From the NCBI RefSeq assembly GCF_002797495.1, contig NZ_PGEZ01000002.1, positions 372,001 through 436,000 of the forward strand: 64,000 bases of DNA. The letters run 5' to 3'. A program made the translations under genes and the position numbers. This stretch comes from Mumia flava. GTDB lineage: Bacteria; Actinomycetota; Actinomycetes; Propionibacteriales; Nocardioidaceae. Positions 52,288 through 60,563 of this stretch are shown here, piece by piece; the first letter of the stretch is position 1, and every line of letters begins with the position of its first letter. The notes beneath the pieces are model-generated. The model was not told the DNA's origin, made no database searches, and was given only the letters and a program-made list of their open reading frames with translations.

Positions 52288-52667
52288 TGTCCGGCTCGAC
52301 GAGCACTGGGCTGCTCGCCCAGGCGGAGGGACTCCTCGCGACCGGATCGGTCGGGCGGCAATCGGTACGGATCGCCTGCTGGCTCACGCGTGCAGCGCTC
52401 GAAGACCGCGTGGCAGAGCTGCTCGACGCACGCGGGTGGCCGGTCGAGGACGCATCGATGCGGAGCACGATGTCGTGCCTCGAGTCGGCGTACGCAGACA
52501 AAGATGCCGAGCTCGTCGCACAGGCCGAGTACGCGTGGTCCGCCTTGTCACGGGTCTGCCACCAGCACGCGTACGAGCTGGGACCGACGGTGTCCGAAGC
52601 GCGGCACCTGGGCGAGCTGGTGGCGGGGCTCGGCGTGCAAACCACGAACGGAACGGGGACTCGGTGA
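52287..52667 (+). CDS. Small helical protein with R-X4-H motif (possible HEPN-like partner)
   Basis: 126 residues from ATG 52287, overlapping the ATPase stop by one base. All-helical prediction: RQSVRIACWLTRAALEDRVAEL, then AYADKDAELVAQAEYAWSALSR and ARHLGELVAGL. The segment SRVCHQHAYEL gives R89-X4-H94, the spacing of the HEPN RNase active site (RX4-6H). HEPN nucleases are toxic RNA-cutting effectors in many defence systems. The motif could be chance in a protein this small, and no database search was possible. Its stop overlaps the next start (GTGA). Confidence 0.6.
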   Translation: MSGSTSTGLLAQAEGLLATGSVGRQSVRIACWLTRAALEDRVAELLDARGWPVEDASMRSTMSCLESAYADKDAELVAQAEYAWSALSRVCHQHAYELGPTVSEARHLGELVAGLGVQTTNGTGTR

Positions 52668-53152
52668 GTTTCGACCAACAGGGCGAGCTCTTCCCGCTCG
52701 ACCAGACCGCCGATCTGGCGGGTCAGCTGGCGATCGGCCACCGGGATTTTATCGAGATCTTCGGCACGGGCTGGACCGAGGTCGACGAGCGGTTTCACGA
52801 CTTCGATGCCGATCCCGCTGGTGGCCTCGAGAGCCCGTTCGGCTCATGGTTCGTGACCGGCACGCCGCCGCAGCTGATGCTCCGAATCAACGGCGACTCG
52901 CTCGACCTCGCCGCGGCGCAGCCACGGTGGGAGGGACACACGCTCGCGATCCGCCCAGGACCATACGAATCGATGGGACGATCGACGTGGGATGCGGACT
53001 CCCTCGGCGAGGTCGTGACGCGCTTGCTCAGGCGGCGCCGCAACGCGTTCCGATACTGCCGGTACTGCCACGACCTGACACCGCCCGAGAATGCCTTCGA
53101 ACGAGACGTCTGCATGGGCTGCGCCTCAGCCGTCCTCGGCGTCGGGTTCTGA
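52664..53152 (+). CDS. Small protein with C-terminal four-cysteine zinc-ribbon
   Basis: 162 residues from GTG 52664, overlapping the previous stop by 4 bases. Residues 1-125 are acidic-aromatic with PQLMLRINGDSLDLA and LAIRPGPYES. Near the end C132-X2-C135 ... C150-X2-C153 (YCRYCHDLTP ... DVCMGC) makes a zinc-ribbon. No family recognised. The tight overlaps with the ATPase and the R-X4-H protein suggest a fixed three-gene module; this protein may bind nucleic acid or ribosomes. Ends 19 bases from the convergent YbjN-like gene. Confidence 0.6.
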   Translation: MSFDQQGELFPLDQTADLAGQLAIGHRDFIEIFGTGWTEVDERFHDFDADPAGGLESPFGSWFVTGTPPQLMLRINGDSLDLAAAQPRWEGHTLAIRPGPYESMGRSTWDADSLGEVVTRLLRRRRNAFRYCRYCHDLTPPENAFERDVCMGCASAVLGVGF

Positions 53153-53171
53153 TGCGTCGATAGGTTCTGAG

Positions 53172-54443
53172 TCAGCGGGATGGACGCCGCGGAAGGCTCT
53201 CGGCCACGTGGCGTAGCGCAGTCCGCAGCAGGGCGATCGTGCTGTCCCAGCCCGCCGCCTCGCGCCGACAGGCTCCGATCTCGTCGGCGTCGCCGCTCTG
53301 CTCGGCTGCCTCAGCCGCCGTGCTCCAGGCGATCTCCTCCTGTTCGCACTGACGGATCAGGCTCAGGATCAGTTCGCTGTCGTGGTGGCACACGGCTGCC
53401 GCGACCTCGGGCTCGACTGCACCCGTACCTTCGGGGTCCAGCTGGAGCAGCATCATGAGCTCGTGCGGTAGCTCCTCGTTCTCCTGATCGCTCCCGGGCT
53501 CGTCGGCGAAGGATTCCTGAGCAGTCCCAGGCCCCCCGTCCGCTTCATCATCCAGGTCGGTCACGTCCACCGCACGACGTCCGCCGGTTCGCTCTGCGAG
53601 GTCCTCAGGGACCTCCGCCAAGACCTCGAGCATCAGCGCCAGCATGCGCCGGACGTGGCTCGGCACGAACGGGCTCGCAGGCAGGTGGAGCCGTGCGAGC
53701 ACCGAGTCGCCCTGGAGGAAGAAGCAGACGTAGCGGGAGTTGCGGTTCAGGATCGCGACCGCTCGCAGCGCGGCCAAGCGGTCCTGGACATCCGCGACCA
53801 CCAGCCCGACGAGGTCCACGGCCGGGTCGGTTGCTGGCACCGATACGAAGACCCGAGCGCCTTCCGAGCGGACCGGGATGTCGCCATCGTGGTCCTTGAT
53901 CGGCGCGTGACCGAAGACCGGTGTCAGTGCGTCGTCAACGAGCTGCAGGAGGTGGTCGCGGTCGTGGGGCACGACTGCGATCGGCTCGTCGGCGGCTTCG
54001 GCGCGCACGGTCGCCCCCATCGCAGCGATCGTCGGAGTGGGAACCCGCAGCGCCGCGATGGCGGCAGGGCCGCCGTCGACGTCCAGCAACGCAGGATGGG
54101 CGACCCCGATGACTGTCCTCAACGCCCCGACAGCGAGGGACACGAGGTTCTCGACCCCGTCGAGCTCGACGGCGAAGTAGTACACGTCGTCGTCTTCGTC
54201 CCACCCGAGGGCCCGCATGGACTCGCGCACCGATTCGGTGTCGGAACCGGCCGCATCGGCATCCATGACGACGTCGACGACCGGCTCTTCCCAGCCGAAC
54301 GTCATCAGCGCGTCGAGGCGGTACTCGCCGGACCAGAGCAACCGAACCGGGCTCGCGTCCAAGATCTCGTCCTGCAGGAACGTGGTCAGCCGCCGTGTAA
54401 AGCGGCTCCAGCTCGCCTCCGTGGCGTCTTCAAAGTCACGCAT
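53172..54443 (-). CDS. YbjN/TY-Chap-like protein, unknown function
   Basis: 423 residues from ATG 54443 with AAGGGGGAC upstream. The N-terminal third has the fold of TY-Chap/YbjN (type III secretion chaperone-like) proteins: TRRLTTFLQDEILDASPV, VRLLWSGEYRLDALMTFGW; a second domain near 185-300 includes VGLVVADVQDRLAALRAVAILNR and VCFFLQGDSVLARLHLPASP. The C-terminal region is acidic and helical. Such domains occur in actinobacterial proteins with no assigned role and in predicted conflict contexts. It converges on the ATPase module and lies downstream of the ADP-ribosylglycohydrolase gene on the same strand, 145 bases apart. Confidence 0.6.
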   Translation of the reverse strand: MRDFEDATEASWSRFTRRLTTFLQDEILDASPVRLLWSGEYRLDALMTFGWEEPVVDVVMDADAAGSDTESVRESMRALGWDEDDDVYYFAVELDGVENLVSLAVGALRTVIGVAHPALLDVDGGPAAIAALRVPTPTIAAMGATVRAEAADEPIAVVPHDRDHLLQLVDDALTPVFGHAPIKDHDGDIPVRSEGARVFVSVPATDPAVDLVGLVVADVQDRLAALRAVAILNRNSRYVCFFLQGDSVLARLHLPASPFVPSHVRRMLALMLEVLAEVPEDLAERTGGRRAVDVTDLDDEADGGPGTAQESFADEPGSDQENEELPHELMMLLQLDPEGTGAVEPEVAAAVCHHDSELILSLIRQCEQEEIAWSTAAEAAEQSGDADEIGACRREAAGWDSTIALLRTALRHVAESLPRRPSR

Positions 54444-54588
54444 CCGTCCCCCTTGGTCGGCCGAGGTCCCACCTGCGGACTCGCATCGACTCGCCACCAA
54501 TCTAGGCCCGATCACCGACAGTTCTTGCCGGCGCGGAGCGGGCCCAGCACCTCACCAGCGACCTACGGAGCGCCCCTGGACGTCTGCA

Positions 54589-56058
54589 CTACCCGAGCGA
54601 GCGAAGCGCGGCCACGAGCGCGGGCCGCGGCATCGCGCCCGGCAAGACAGCGCAGACGTCCTCCAGCGCACGCTCAGTCCCATACCCCAGCAGCGCCGCG
54701 TACCGAGCCGCGACCGTCGGGGTTCGGCTCTGGCCGGCAACGCAGTGCAGCAGCACCGTGTGGCCTTCGTCGCGCAGGTCGAGGACCGTCCGCGCCGCAT
54801 CGTCGATCACGTACTCGAGGTTCGGATTGTCGCGCGCGTCGGTGTCGATGAGGCGGAAGGCCGCCCGGTGCTCGATCCGCTCGGGCACCTGCGCCCGCCC
54901 GAGCCGGCAGAGCGAGACCACCGCCGTCACCTCGTCGGGCAGGTCGTCGAGGGGTACGGCGCCCGACAGGAGCACCTGCTCGTCGTACGGGTGCGGGACC
55001 GCCGACTCGACCCCACCCCAGCCCGAGTAGTCGATCGCGTCGACGCCAGGCCACCCGGCAGAGTCCGTCCGACCCCGCCGCACGATCAGAAGCGCGAGGT
55101 TCGCGAGCTCCTCCCCCGAGGTCCCCGGCCACCCGTGGAGGATTCGACGCCACGCCGCCGGGACGGCCGACGCGCCCCACCGCCCGCCGAGCATCGCGCC
55201 GGCGATGGATGCCACGGTGTCGGTGTCGTCGCCGATCTCGATCGCCGTCTCGAGCGCGGCGACCAGGTGCGCGGAGCTGAACCGACCTTCGCTCGGGCGA
55301 TGCTCGACCTGCGCCGTGTGGACGATTGCCGACCACGCGGCCTGCAGGGCGGAGACGACGAAGCCGTTCGGCCGGAATCTCCCAGGCTGCTCCTGCTCCG
55401 CCTGGTCGATGATGTCCCGCCAGAGTTCGGCACGGTCAGGCCGAAGGTAGCTGAGCTCCTCACGCAGGTCGACGATCTCACCCTCGAGCACCGTGCGGCG
55501 GATCCCCAGGCACCACAGGGCAGACGCCTCCGGGGCCAGCAGGTCGGTGTGGGTGAGCGCCGCGATCCGCGAGGCAGCGTCGACGAGCGCCTCGGGGTCG
55601 TCGAGGTACGCGAGTGCGACCGGGGCCGTTCGCATCAGCGCCCCGTTCCCTGCGGTCTTGCCCGTACGGGCGTGGAGCGCAGCGGCCGTCGCGGTCATCT
55701 CCGCCGCAGTCCCCTGCGGCCCGACTGTCCGCAGCACCTGGCCGGTCTGGATCCCGACGTCGGGGGGGCTGGCCGCGTACCACTCAGCGAATCCGGACGC
55801 GATCGCGTCGAGGGCTTCGTCCGTACGAAGGTCGGCGCCCGCCGCGGCGACGCGCGCGATCGCGTAGGTCTGTGCAGTGTCGTCGGTCCACTCCCCCGGC
55901 GCGAACCCGCCGAGTCCGCCACCGATCATCCTCGGTCGGCCCACGACCGGTGCGGACCCGAACTCATAGCCGGCACCCAGCGCATCGCCGGCGGCAGCGC
56001 CGAGCAGCACACCGCACGCGCGGTCTGTCTGGGCGGCGGTGAGGTTGGTGCGCGTCAT
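54589..56058 (-). CDS. ADP-ribosylglycohydrolase fused to a dual-specificity phosphatase-like domain
   Basis: 489 residues from ATG 56058 (AAGAGG 5 bases upstream); a TTG six codons earlier is weaker. Residues about 10-335 are a DraG/ARH-type hydrolase: CGVLLGAAAGDALGAGYEF, the metal-binding GEWTDDTAQ, and the late EIGDDTDTVASIAGAMLGGRWG. It removes ADP-ribose from proteins or nucleic acids. Residues about 360-489 form a cysteine phosphatase with HCVAGQSRTP (C439 and R445, the CX5R loop). The same pair of domains could serve in ADP-ribose processing. It is divergent from an NrtR-like regulator. Confidence 0.85.
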   Translation of the reverse strand: MTRTNLTAAQTDRACGVLLGAAAGDALGAGYEFGSAPVVGRPRMIGGGLGGFAPGEWTDDTAQTYAIARVAAAGADLRTDEALDAIASGFAEWYAASPPDVGIQTGQVLRTVGPQGTAAEMTATAAALHARTGKTAGNGALMRTAPVALAYLDDPEALVDAASRIAALTHTDLLAPEASALWCLGIRRTVLEGEIVDLREELSYLRPDRAELWRDIIDQAEQEQPGRFRPNGFVVSALQAAWSAIVHTAQVEHRPSEGRFSSAHLVAALETAIEIGDDTDTVASIAGAMLGGRWGASAVPAAWRRILHGWPGTSGEELANLALLIVRRGRTDSAGWPGVDAIDYSGWGGVESAVPHPYDEQVLLSGAVPLDDLPDEVTAVVSLCRLGRAQVPERIEHRAAFRLIDTDARDNPNLEYVIDDAARTVLDLRDEGHTVLLHCVAGQSRTPTVAARYAALLGYGTERALEDVCAVLPGAMPRPALVAALRSLG

Positions 56059-56099
56059 GAAGACCTCTTTTCGCAAGAGTGCGGCAAGTCGCTTCCCAG

Positions 56100-56121
56100 T
56101 TATAGCACACCTGCGCTAAGT
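56100..56121. promoter_or_regulatory. Possible NrtR-type operator and -10 in the divergent promoter
   Basis: A short inverted repeat TAGC (56103-56106) / GCTA (56115-56118) lies in the 70-base gap between the two divergent genes. TAAGTT (56117-56122) could be a -10, six bases before the GTG at 56129, pointing to a leaderless transcript. The repeat is weak and the operator call rests mainly on location. Confidence 0.3.
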
Positions 56122-56128
56122 TCGTCCC

Positions 56129-56860
56129 GTGAGCAATCTGCGCAGCTATCCGCGGCCGAACGTGGCCGTCGACGTCGCCGTCCTCACCGCAGTTGTTCCA
56201 GACCAGCGAGTCGCGGGGACAGGGCACCTCGCGGTGCTGACACTGAGCCGCGCTGCTCCCCCGACCGGGCCGGTCCTGCCGGGCCGATTCCTACGCGAGG
56301 GCGAAACGGTCCGCGCCTGCGTGCAGACGACCATCTCCGAGAAGGGCGGGATCACAGTCGAGGACGCCGAACCACGTCTGCTGCGCGTGTTTGACGCACC
56401 CGACCGCGACCCGCGCGCCTGGACGATCACACTGGCTCACGCCCTCGCCCTCCCCGCGGCTCGCCTCGATAGCGCAAACGGGGCGCTGGTGCCAGTCGGC
56501 GAGGCGACTCACAGCAGCGACGAGGTCAGAGCGCTGCTGTTCGATCACGCAGAGATCGTCCGCGAGGCTGCGGCCTCGATACGCGAGCGATACGAGCTCG
56601 CCCCTGATCCGGACGGCCTGCTTGAGGGTCCGTTCACCCTGGCTCAGTTGCAGCGGCTGCATGAGGCGGTGCTCGGCGAGCGGCTCCAACGCGACACGTT
56701 CCGCCGTCGCATGTCACCACGGCTCGAAGCCCACCTCGACGGCGATGGACGGCCGACGTCTCGGACTGACGGAGGACGACCGGCGCAGCTGTGGGAGCGC
56801 GCAGGCGACAAGATTGCGCCCGGAACTGTTCAGCGCAGGCTTCGGCTCCCGCGTGCGTGA
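56129..56860 (+). CDS. NrtR-like regulator (Nudix-type domain plus winged helix)
   Basis: 243 residues from GTG 56129. The N-terminal half has a Nudix-like fold (VAVDVAVLTAVVPDQRV ... LRVFDAPDRDPRAWTITLAHAL) without an intact Nudix box, so it is likely a sensor rather than an enzyme. The C-terminal winged helix includes GPFTLAQLQRLHEAVLGERL, QRDTFRRRMSPRLEAH and the tail GRPAQLWER. This is the NrtR architecture; NrtR binds ADP-ribose-type ligands and regulates NAD metabolism genes. The divergent ADP-ribosylglycohydrolase is a fitting target. Confidence 0.78.
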   Translation: MSNLRSYPRPNVAVDVAVLTAVVPDQRVAGTGHLAVLTLSRAAPPTGPVLPGRFLREGETVRACVQTTISEKGGITVEDAEPRLLRVFDAPDRDPRAWTITLAHALALPAARLDSANGALVPVGEATHSSDEVRALLFDHAEIVREAAASIRERYELAPDPDGLLEGPFTLAQLQRLHEAVLGERLQRDTFRRRMSPRLEAHLDGDGRPTSRTDGGRPAQLWERAGDKIAPGTVQRRLRLPRA

Positions 56861-56901
56861 TCGCCCCCGCGGGACACAGATGAGTCGCTAGCCTGCAGCG
56901 C

Positions 56902-57798
56902 ATGACACCGACCCGACCCTTGAACTCCGGATCGCTGCCGAGGCCTGGCGCGCTCGTCCGTGCGAACCTCCCCCAGATCCTCGAGCACTGCCACAGCATC
57001 GACCCCGGTGAAACCGTTCACCTGCAAGGCGCCGAGTACAGCAACGACGAGTTCAAACTGAACTTCCCGTTTCTCCGCCTCGTAACCGTGATCGAGCTGG
57101 AGGGAGCCGGAGACCGCTACTGGTCCGAGGTCCACTCGATCGGCGACGAGCAGTTCCGCGTGACAAGCCAGTGGTACGACAGGAACATCCCTGGCCTGAT
57201 TCACTACCTCCGAGACAAGGGACTCGAGCCGGAAGGGATATCGAGCGAGGACACCGACGATTACCTCGTTGCCTACGCTCCACCTCCAAGGTCGACGAAG
57301 GGCGGCGCCCGTTTCCGCTCGAGCCCCATCGGCGATTCGCAGAACCTTCTCGTCCGGTACGTGCTCGGGCAGCTCGAGTTCGAGGCGTTCTCAGAGAAGC
57401 ACTGGCTGACCGCGAAGAACTCGCTCGGCTTCAGTTGCGTGTACTGCGGGACCGAGCGCGATCTGGTGATCGATCACGCCGTGCCGATCAGCAGGGATTC
57501 CTTGGGAGAGCACCGACTCGGCAATCTGGTGCCGGCGTGCAGGTCCTGCAACTCATCCAAGTCTCAGAGGCGCTACGACGACTTCCTATCCGCCGAGGCA
57601 CCGGACAGGATCGCGCTGATCGAGACGCACATGGGTGAGCACGGATACGAGCCACTCGTCGACCGACTCGACCCCGACACCGCAGAAGAGGTCCGGCATC
57701 TGCTGAACTCTGCCCGCGAGAAGGTCGCGGACGCCGCAGCCAACGCAATCGACGCCATCAATGATGTGCTCGCCCGCGCCGAATCTGTACATCGCTGA
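56902..57798 (+). CDS. HNH endonuclease with an uncharacterised N-terminal domain
   Basis: 298 residues. Residues 1-130 form an unknown beta-rich domain (PGETVHLQGAEYSNDEFKLN ... RYWSEVHSIGDEQFRVTSQW). The HNH module is clear: CVYCG near residue 176, DLVIDHAVPISRDSLGEHRL near 184-203, then NLVPACRSCNSSKSQR, giving two zinc pairs and the DH/N/SK catalytic pattern. It nicks or cuts DNA. It lies 41 bases after the NrtR-like gene and 84 bases before the nuclease-helicase operon; its link to either is unclear. Confidence 0.82.
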   Translation: MTPTRPLNSGSLPRPGALVRANLPQILEHCHSIDPGETVHLQGAEYSNDEFKLNFPFLRLVTVIELEGAGDRYWSEVHSIGDEQFRVTSQWYDRNIPGLIHYLRDKGLEPEGISSEDTDDYLVAYAPPPRSTKGGARFRSSPIGDSQNLLVRYVLGQLEFEAFSEKHWLTAKNSLGFSCVYCGTERDLVIDHAVPISRDSLGEHRLGNLVPACRSCNSSKSQRRYDDFLSAEAPDRIALIETHMGEHGYEPLVDRLDPDTAEEVRHLLNSAREKVADAAANAIDAINDVLARAESVHR

Positions 57799-57845
57799 CC
57801 CTCGCCGATCTCCCGATTCCGACCACGACTGTCGGTGCGCGGCAC

Positions 57846-57882
57846 TAACCTCCTGGACGAAGGGCAAGGAGGCGATCTCGGG
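57846..57882 (+). promoter_or_regulatory. Putative promoter -10 and ribosome site of the nuclease-helicase operon
   Basis: TAACCT (57846-57851) fits a -10 element. AAGGAGG (57866-57872) lies 10 bases before the GTG at 57883. Together they favour this start over the GTG at 57835, which lies upstream of the -10. No -35 is clear. Confidence 0.4.
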
Positions 57883-60555
57883 GTGACCTCGCTGAGCACG
57901 GGCGGCGGCAGCAGTGCTGTCGCGGCGTCGGCGCACGCCGGCTGCGAGCGGTTCCGTCGGACCGACCCGATGATCACGCACGTCTCCAGAAGTGCTCTGG
58001 CGGATCACCTCGGCTTCGCTGACACCAGCGCGGGCATCCCCGAAGCACGGTGGATGCGGGCGATGACCTTCGAGTCGCTCGTCCACTCCGAGCGCTTCGT
58101 GTCCGAGCTGGTGACCAAGGCTGTCGGGCAGCTGGGGCTCGAGCGCCCCGTCGCGGTTCGCAGGGCCTCTGGGCATGTCGGCCTGGCGGCGACGGCTGCG
58201 GCCCTGCGGGACGCGCACGACCACGCGGTCTCCGACCGCCAAGCCACGATGATCACCTCCCTCGCCGTTCCGTACGTGGGGATGTCCGACCGTGATGACG
58301 CGACGCCCATCAAGCCAGACTTCGCGATCGTCTGCCCGCGCACGGACGAGGGCGGCGCGGTCCTCGGTTCTTGGCTGATCATGGGCGACGCGAAGGACTA
58401 CGAACGCGTTCGATCGAAGATCGACGACGGTCGGATGCTCAAGGGGTTCCTCCAAGTCGCGCTCGGTGCCGAGGCGGCCGCCGAGTGGAACGCGCTGCCG
58501 ACCGGCATGCGGGTCCACGACTGGGGTGCTCTGGCCGTGCCGCGGAACGCGTTTCTGCAGCCGGAGGCCGTGGTAGAACGCCTGGACGACCACCGCTACG
58601 AGGTGCTGGCCCGCGCCCGCGAACGGGTCGCGGTGATGGAAGATCTCGGCGAGGAACGACCGACCGAGGAAGAGCTCAGCGACTACGTCGCGCACATCGA
58701 GGCCGCGTTCGATCCCGCGAGCTGCACGACCTGCAGTCTTTACGCATTCTGCCGCGACGAACTGCGCGGGCGGAACGACGCGGAGGCACTTCTGGCCGAG
58801 ATCGGGATCGATCCGTTCCTGCGACCCGCGGTCGTCGGCCTCGTGGACGGCACCGGCACGATCGGTGACGCTCCCGTCGACACCCTCGACCAGGTGCGCG
58901 CCACGGTCAATGGGCTCCCCATCTGGCGCGAACGGAGCCGGACCGACCCCATCGGCTCGGCAGGATGCGTCCGCGTCATCGTCGCGAAGTCGGACGCCGC
59001 CGCACTCGGCGTTCACGGCCTCGCGGTTCGCGGGCCGGGCCAGGACGCCGGCTGGAACGTTCGCACCTTCGAACAACCGCAAGCGCCGCAGACCCGCCTC
59101 GCAGTGATGTCCGCGGTCGGGCAGGCCGTGCGCGAGGTGGTCGAGAGCAGCGACGACCCCATCCATCTCGTCGTCCCCGACGCACCCACCGCTGACGTGC
59201 TGGTCTCGATCGCTGACTCGCTCGCCGGCGTCGAGCTGAGCCGCCTGCGGTGGCAGCGCGACCTCGACGAAGGCCGCGAGCCACTCACGTTCGACGGCGA
59301 GCCGGCGACGGTCCCCGATCCCTTGCCGGACGAGGCGCGCATCGCCGTCAGCCTCCTGCTCGAGGAGGACCGCGCCCGAGCGATGAGCTTGCGACAGCCT
59401 GTGATCGACCTCCGGCGTACGCTCGCGAGCCACCTCGTGGTCGGTGGGCCCAGCTCCGAGTCTGGCCGGCTCGACTACCTGCTCGCCTGGGCGGAAGCAG
59501 GCGACCCAGTCGACCACCGCGCGGTCTCCGACGACGTCGCCACTCGCCCGCACACACCCGGCGCGCGACTGGTCAACGCCACCTCGGACGCCATCCACGC
59601 TGCGAGTCGCCGCGGCTCCCCCGACTGGCCGACGTACGAGCGCCTCGTCCGCGACGAGCTCGCGTACAAGTGCGCAGTCGTGGATCGTGCCGAGGCCGTC
59701 CTCGAGACCCTGCCCACGTCCGCGCTGCGCGATGCATACAGAGCGTTGGAGGCCGACGCCCAGGAGGTGTGGCGCCGCCGCCTCGCGCTCCGCGCATCAG
59801 ACCTCGTACGGTTCTCGCGGACGTACCGATACTGGCGCAACGCGCAGGTCGAGATGCTCGAGAGCGATGCCTCGTGCGCGAGCCAGCTGACGGCGCTCAC
59901 CGATCCCGCGCGGGCTCACGAGCTCGCCGCTGATGCCGGCACCCGCGACCTGGCCTTGGCCACCGTCGTCGCGCTAGATCCCATCCGACTGCGGGTCCGT
60001 TCTCGTCGGATCGGAGCCGGATCCGACGTCGTCGCACTCCACATCGATGGTCGCCCGGTCGTCGAGGAGTCGAGCGCGACGGTGAAGATCCAGATAGGCA
60101 GCTTCAAGCTCGGCCGGATCGCAGTCGGCGAGCTGGTCGACACGGGCGACGACGAGCTTCTGTGGACGCCTGCCAAGCCGCCCGTACTCGAGGTGGGTAG
60201 CGAGATCGTCCTGGCGTCCACGTCGTGGTTCAACAGCCGACTAAGGTCAGGCCACGAAGTAACGGTCAAGCGCCCTGGAGTCGACAACCGTGCGGCTCCC
60301 AAGCCGACGTGCACCCCGACCTCCTACGCCGACGATCCTGCCGAGCACCAGTGGTGCTGTCGGCCGCACGAAGCGGTCGAGGCCGAATACGCCGACCAGC
60401 TCGCCGAGCGCCGTGAGCGCGGCGAGCTCAACCCGCAGGCCTGGCCACCGATCGTCGACACGGACCGGTTCGACACCGGCGAGGATGTGTCCGCCGATGT
60501 TGCGGCACCGGGAACGTCGGCGCCCCGCGAGCTGACACTGGACGACGTGGACTGA
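57883..60555 (+). CDS. RecB/Cas4-type Fe-S nuclease, large, paired with a helicase
   Basis: 890 residues from GTG 57883. The PD-(D/E)XK nuclease core includes PDFAIVCPRT and LIMGDAKDY (D169, K171). Cysteines C21 (GCERFRR), C281, C284 and C290 (SCTTCSLYAFC) match the 4Fe-4S arrangement of AddB/Cas4-like nucleases: one early, three late. The rest (residues 330-890) is large and unusual, with LHLVVPDAPTADV-like and VALHIDGRPVVEESSATVKI stretches and a late CCRPHEAVEAE. It resembles the nuclease half of TM0106-type nuclease-helicases, but the helicase is in the next gene, 8 bases away. A DNA-end-processing machine is inferred. Confidence 0.72.
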   Translation: MTSLSTGGGSSAVAASAHAGCERFRRTDPMITHVSRSALADHLGFADTSAGIPEARWMRAMTFESLVHSERFVSELVTKAVGQLGLERPVAVRRASGHVGLAATAAALRDAHDHAVSDRQATMITSLAVPYVGMSDRDDATPIKPDFAIVCPRTDEGGAVLGSWLIMGDAKDYERVRSKIDDGRMLKGFLQVALGAEAAAEWNALPTGMRVHDWGALAVPRNAFLQPEAVVERLDDHRYEVLARARERVAVMEDLGEERPTEEELSDYVAHIEAAFDPASCTTCSLYAFCRDELRGRNDAEALLAEIGIDPFLRPAVVGLVDGTGTIGDAPVDTLDQVRATVNGLPIWRERSRTDPIGSAGCVRVIVAKSDAAALGVHGLAVRGPGQDAGWNVRTFEQPQAPQTRLAVMSAVGQAVREVVESSDDPIHLVVPDAPTADVLVSIADSLAGVELSRLRWQRDLDEGREPLTFDGEPATVPDPLPDEARIAVSLLLEEDRARAMSLRQPVIDLRRTLASHLVVGGPSSESGRLDYLLAWAEAGDPVDHRAVSDDVATRPHTPGARLVNATSDAIHAASRRGSPDWPTYERLVRDELAYKCAVVDRAEAVLETLPTSALRDAYRALEADAQEVWRRRLALRASDLVRFSRTYRYWRNAQVEMLESDASCASQLTALTDPARAHELAADAGTRDLALATVVALDPIRLRVRSRRIGAGSDVVALHIDGRPVVEESSATVKIQIGSFKLGRIAVGELVDTGDDELLWTPAKPPVLEVGSEIVLASTSWFNSRLRSGHEVTVKRPGVDNRAAPKPTCTPTSYADDPAEHQWCCRPHEAVEAEYADQLAERRERGELNPQAWPPIVDTDRFDTGEDVSADVAAPGTSAPRELTLDDVD

Positions 60556-60563
60556 GGGCCACC

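Noticed and set aside
49849-53152. Septu (PtuA ATPase plus PtuB HNH) as identity of the ATPase module
   Set aside because: The two partner genes show no HNH motif; one has RX4H and the other only a zinc ribbon.
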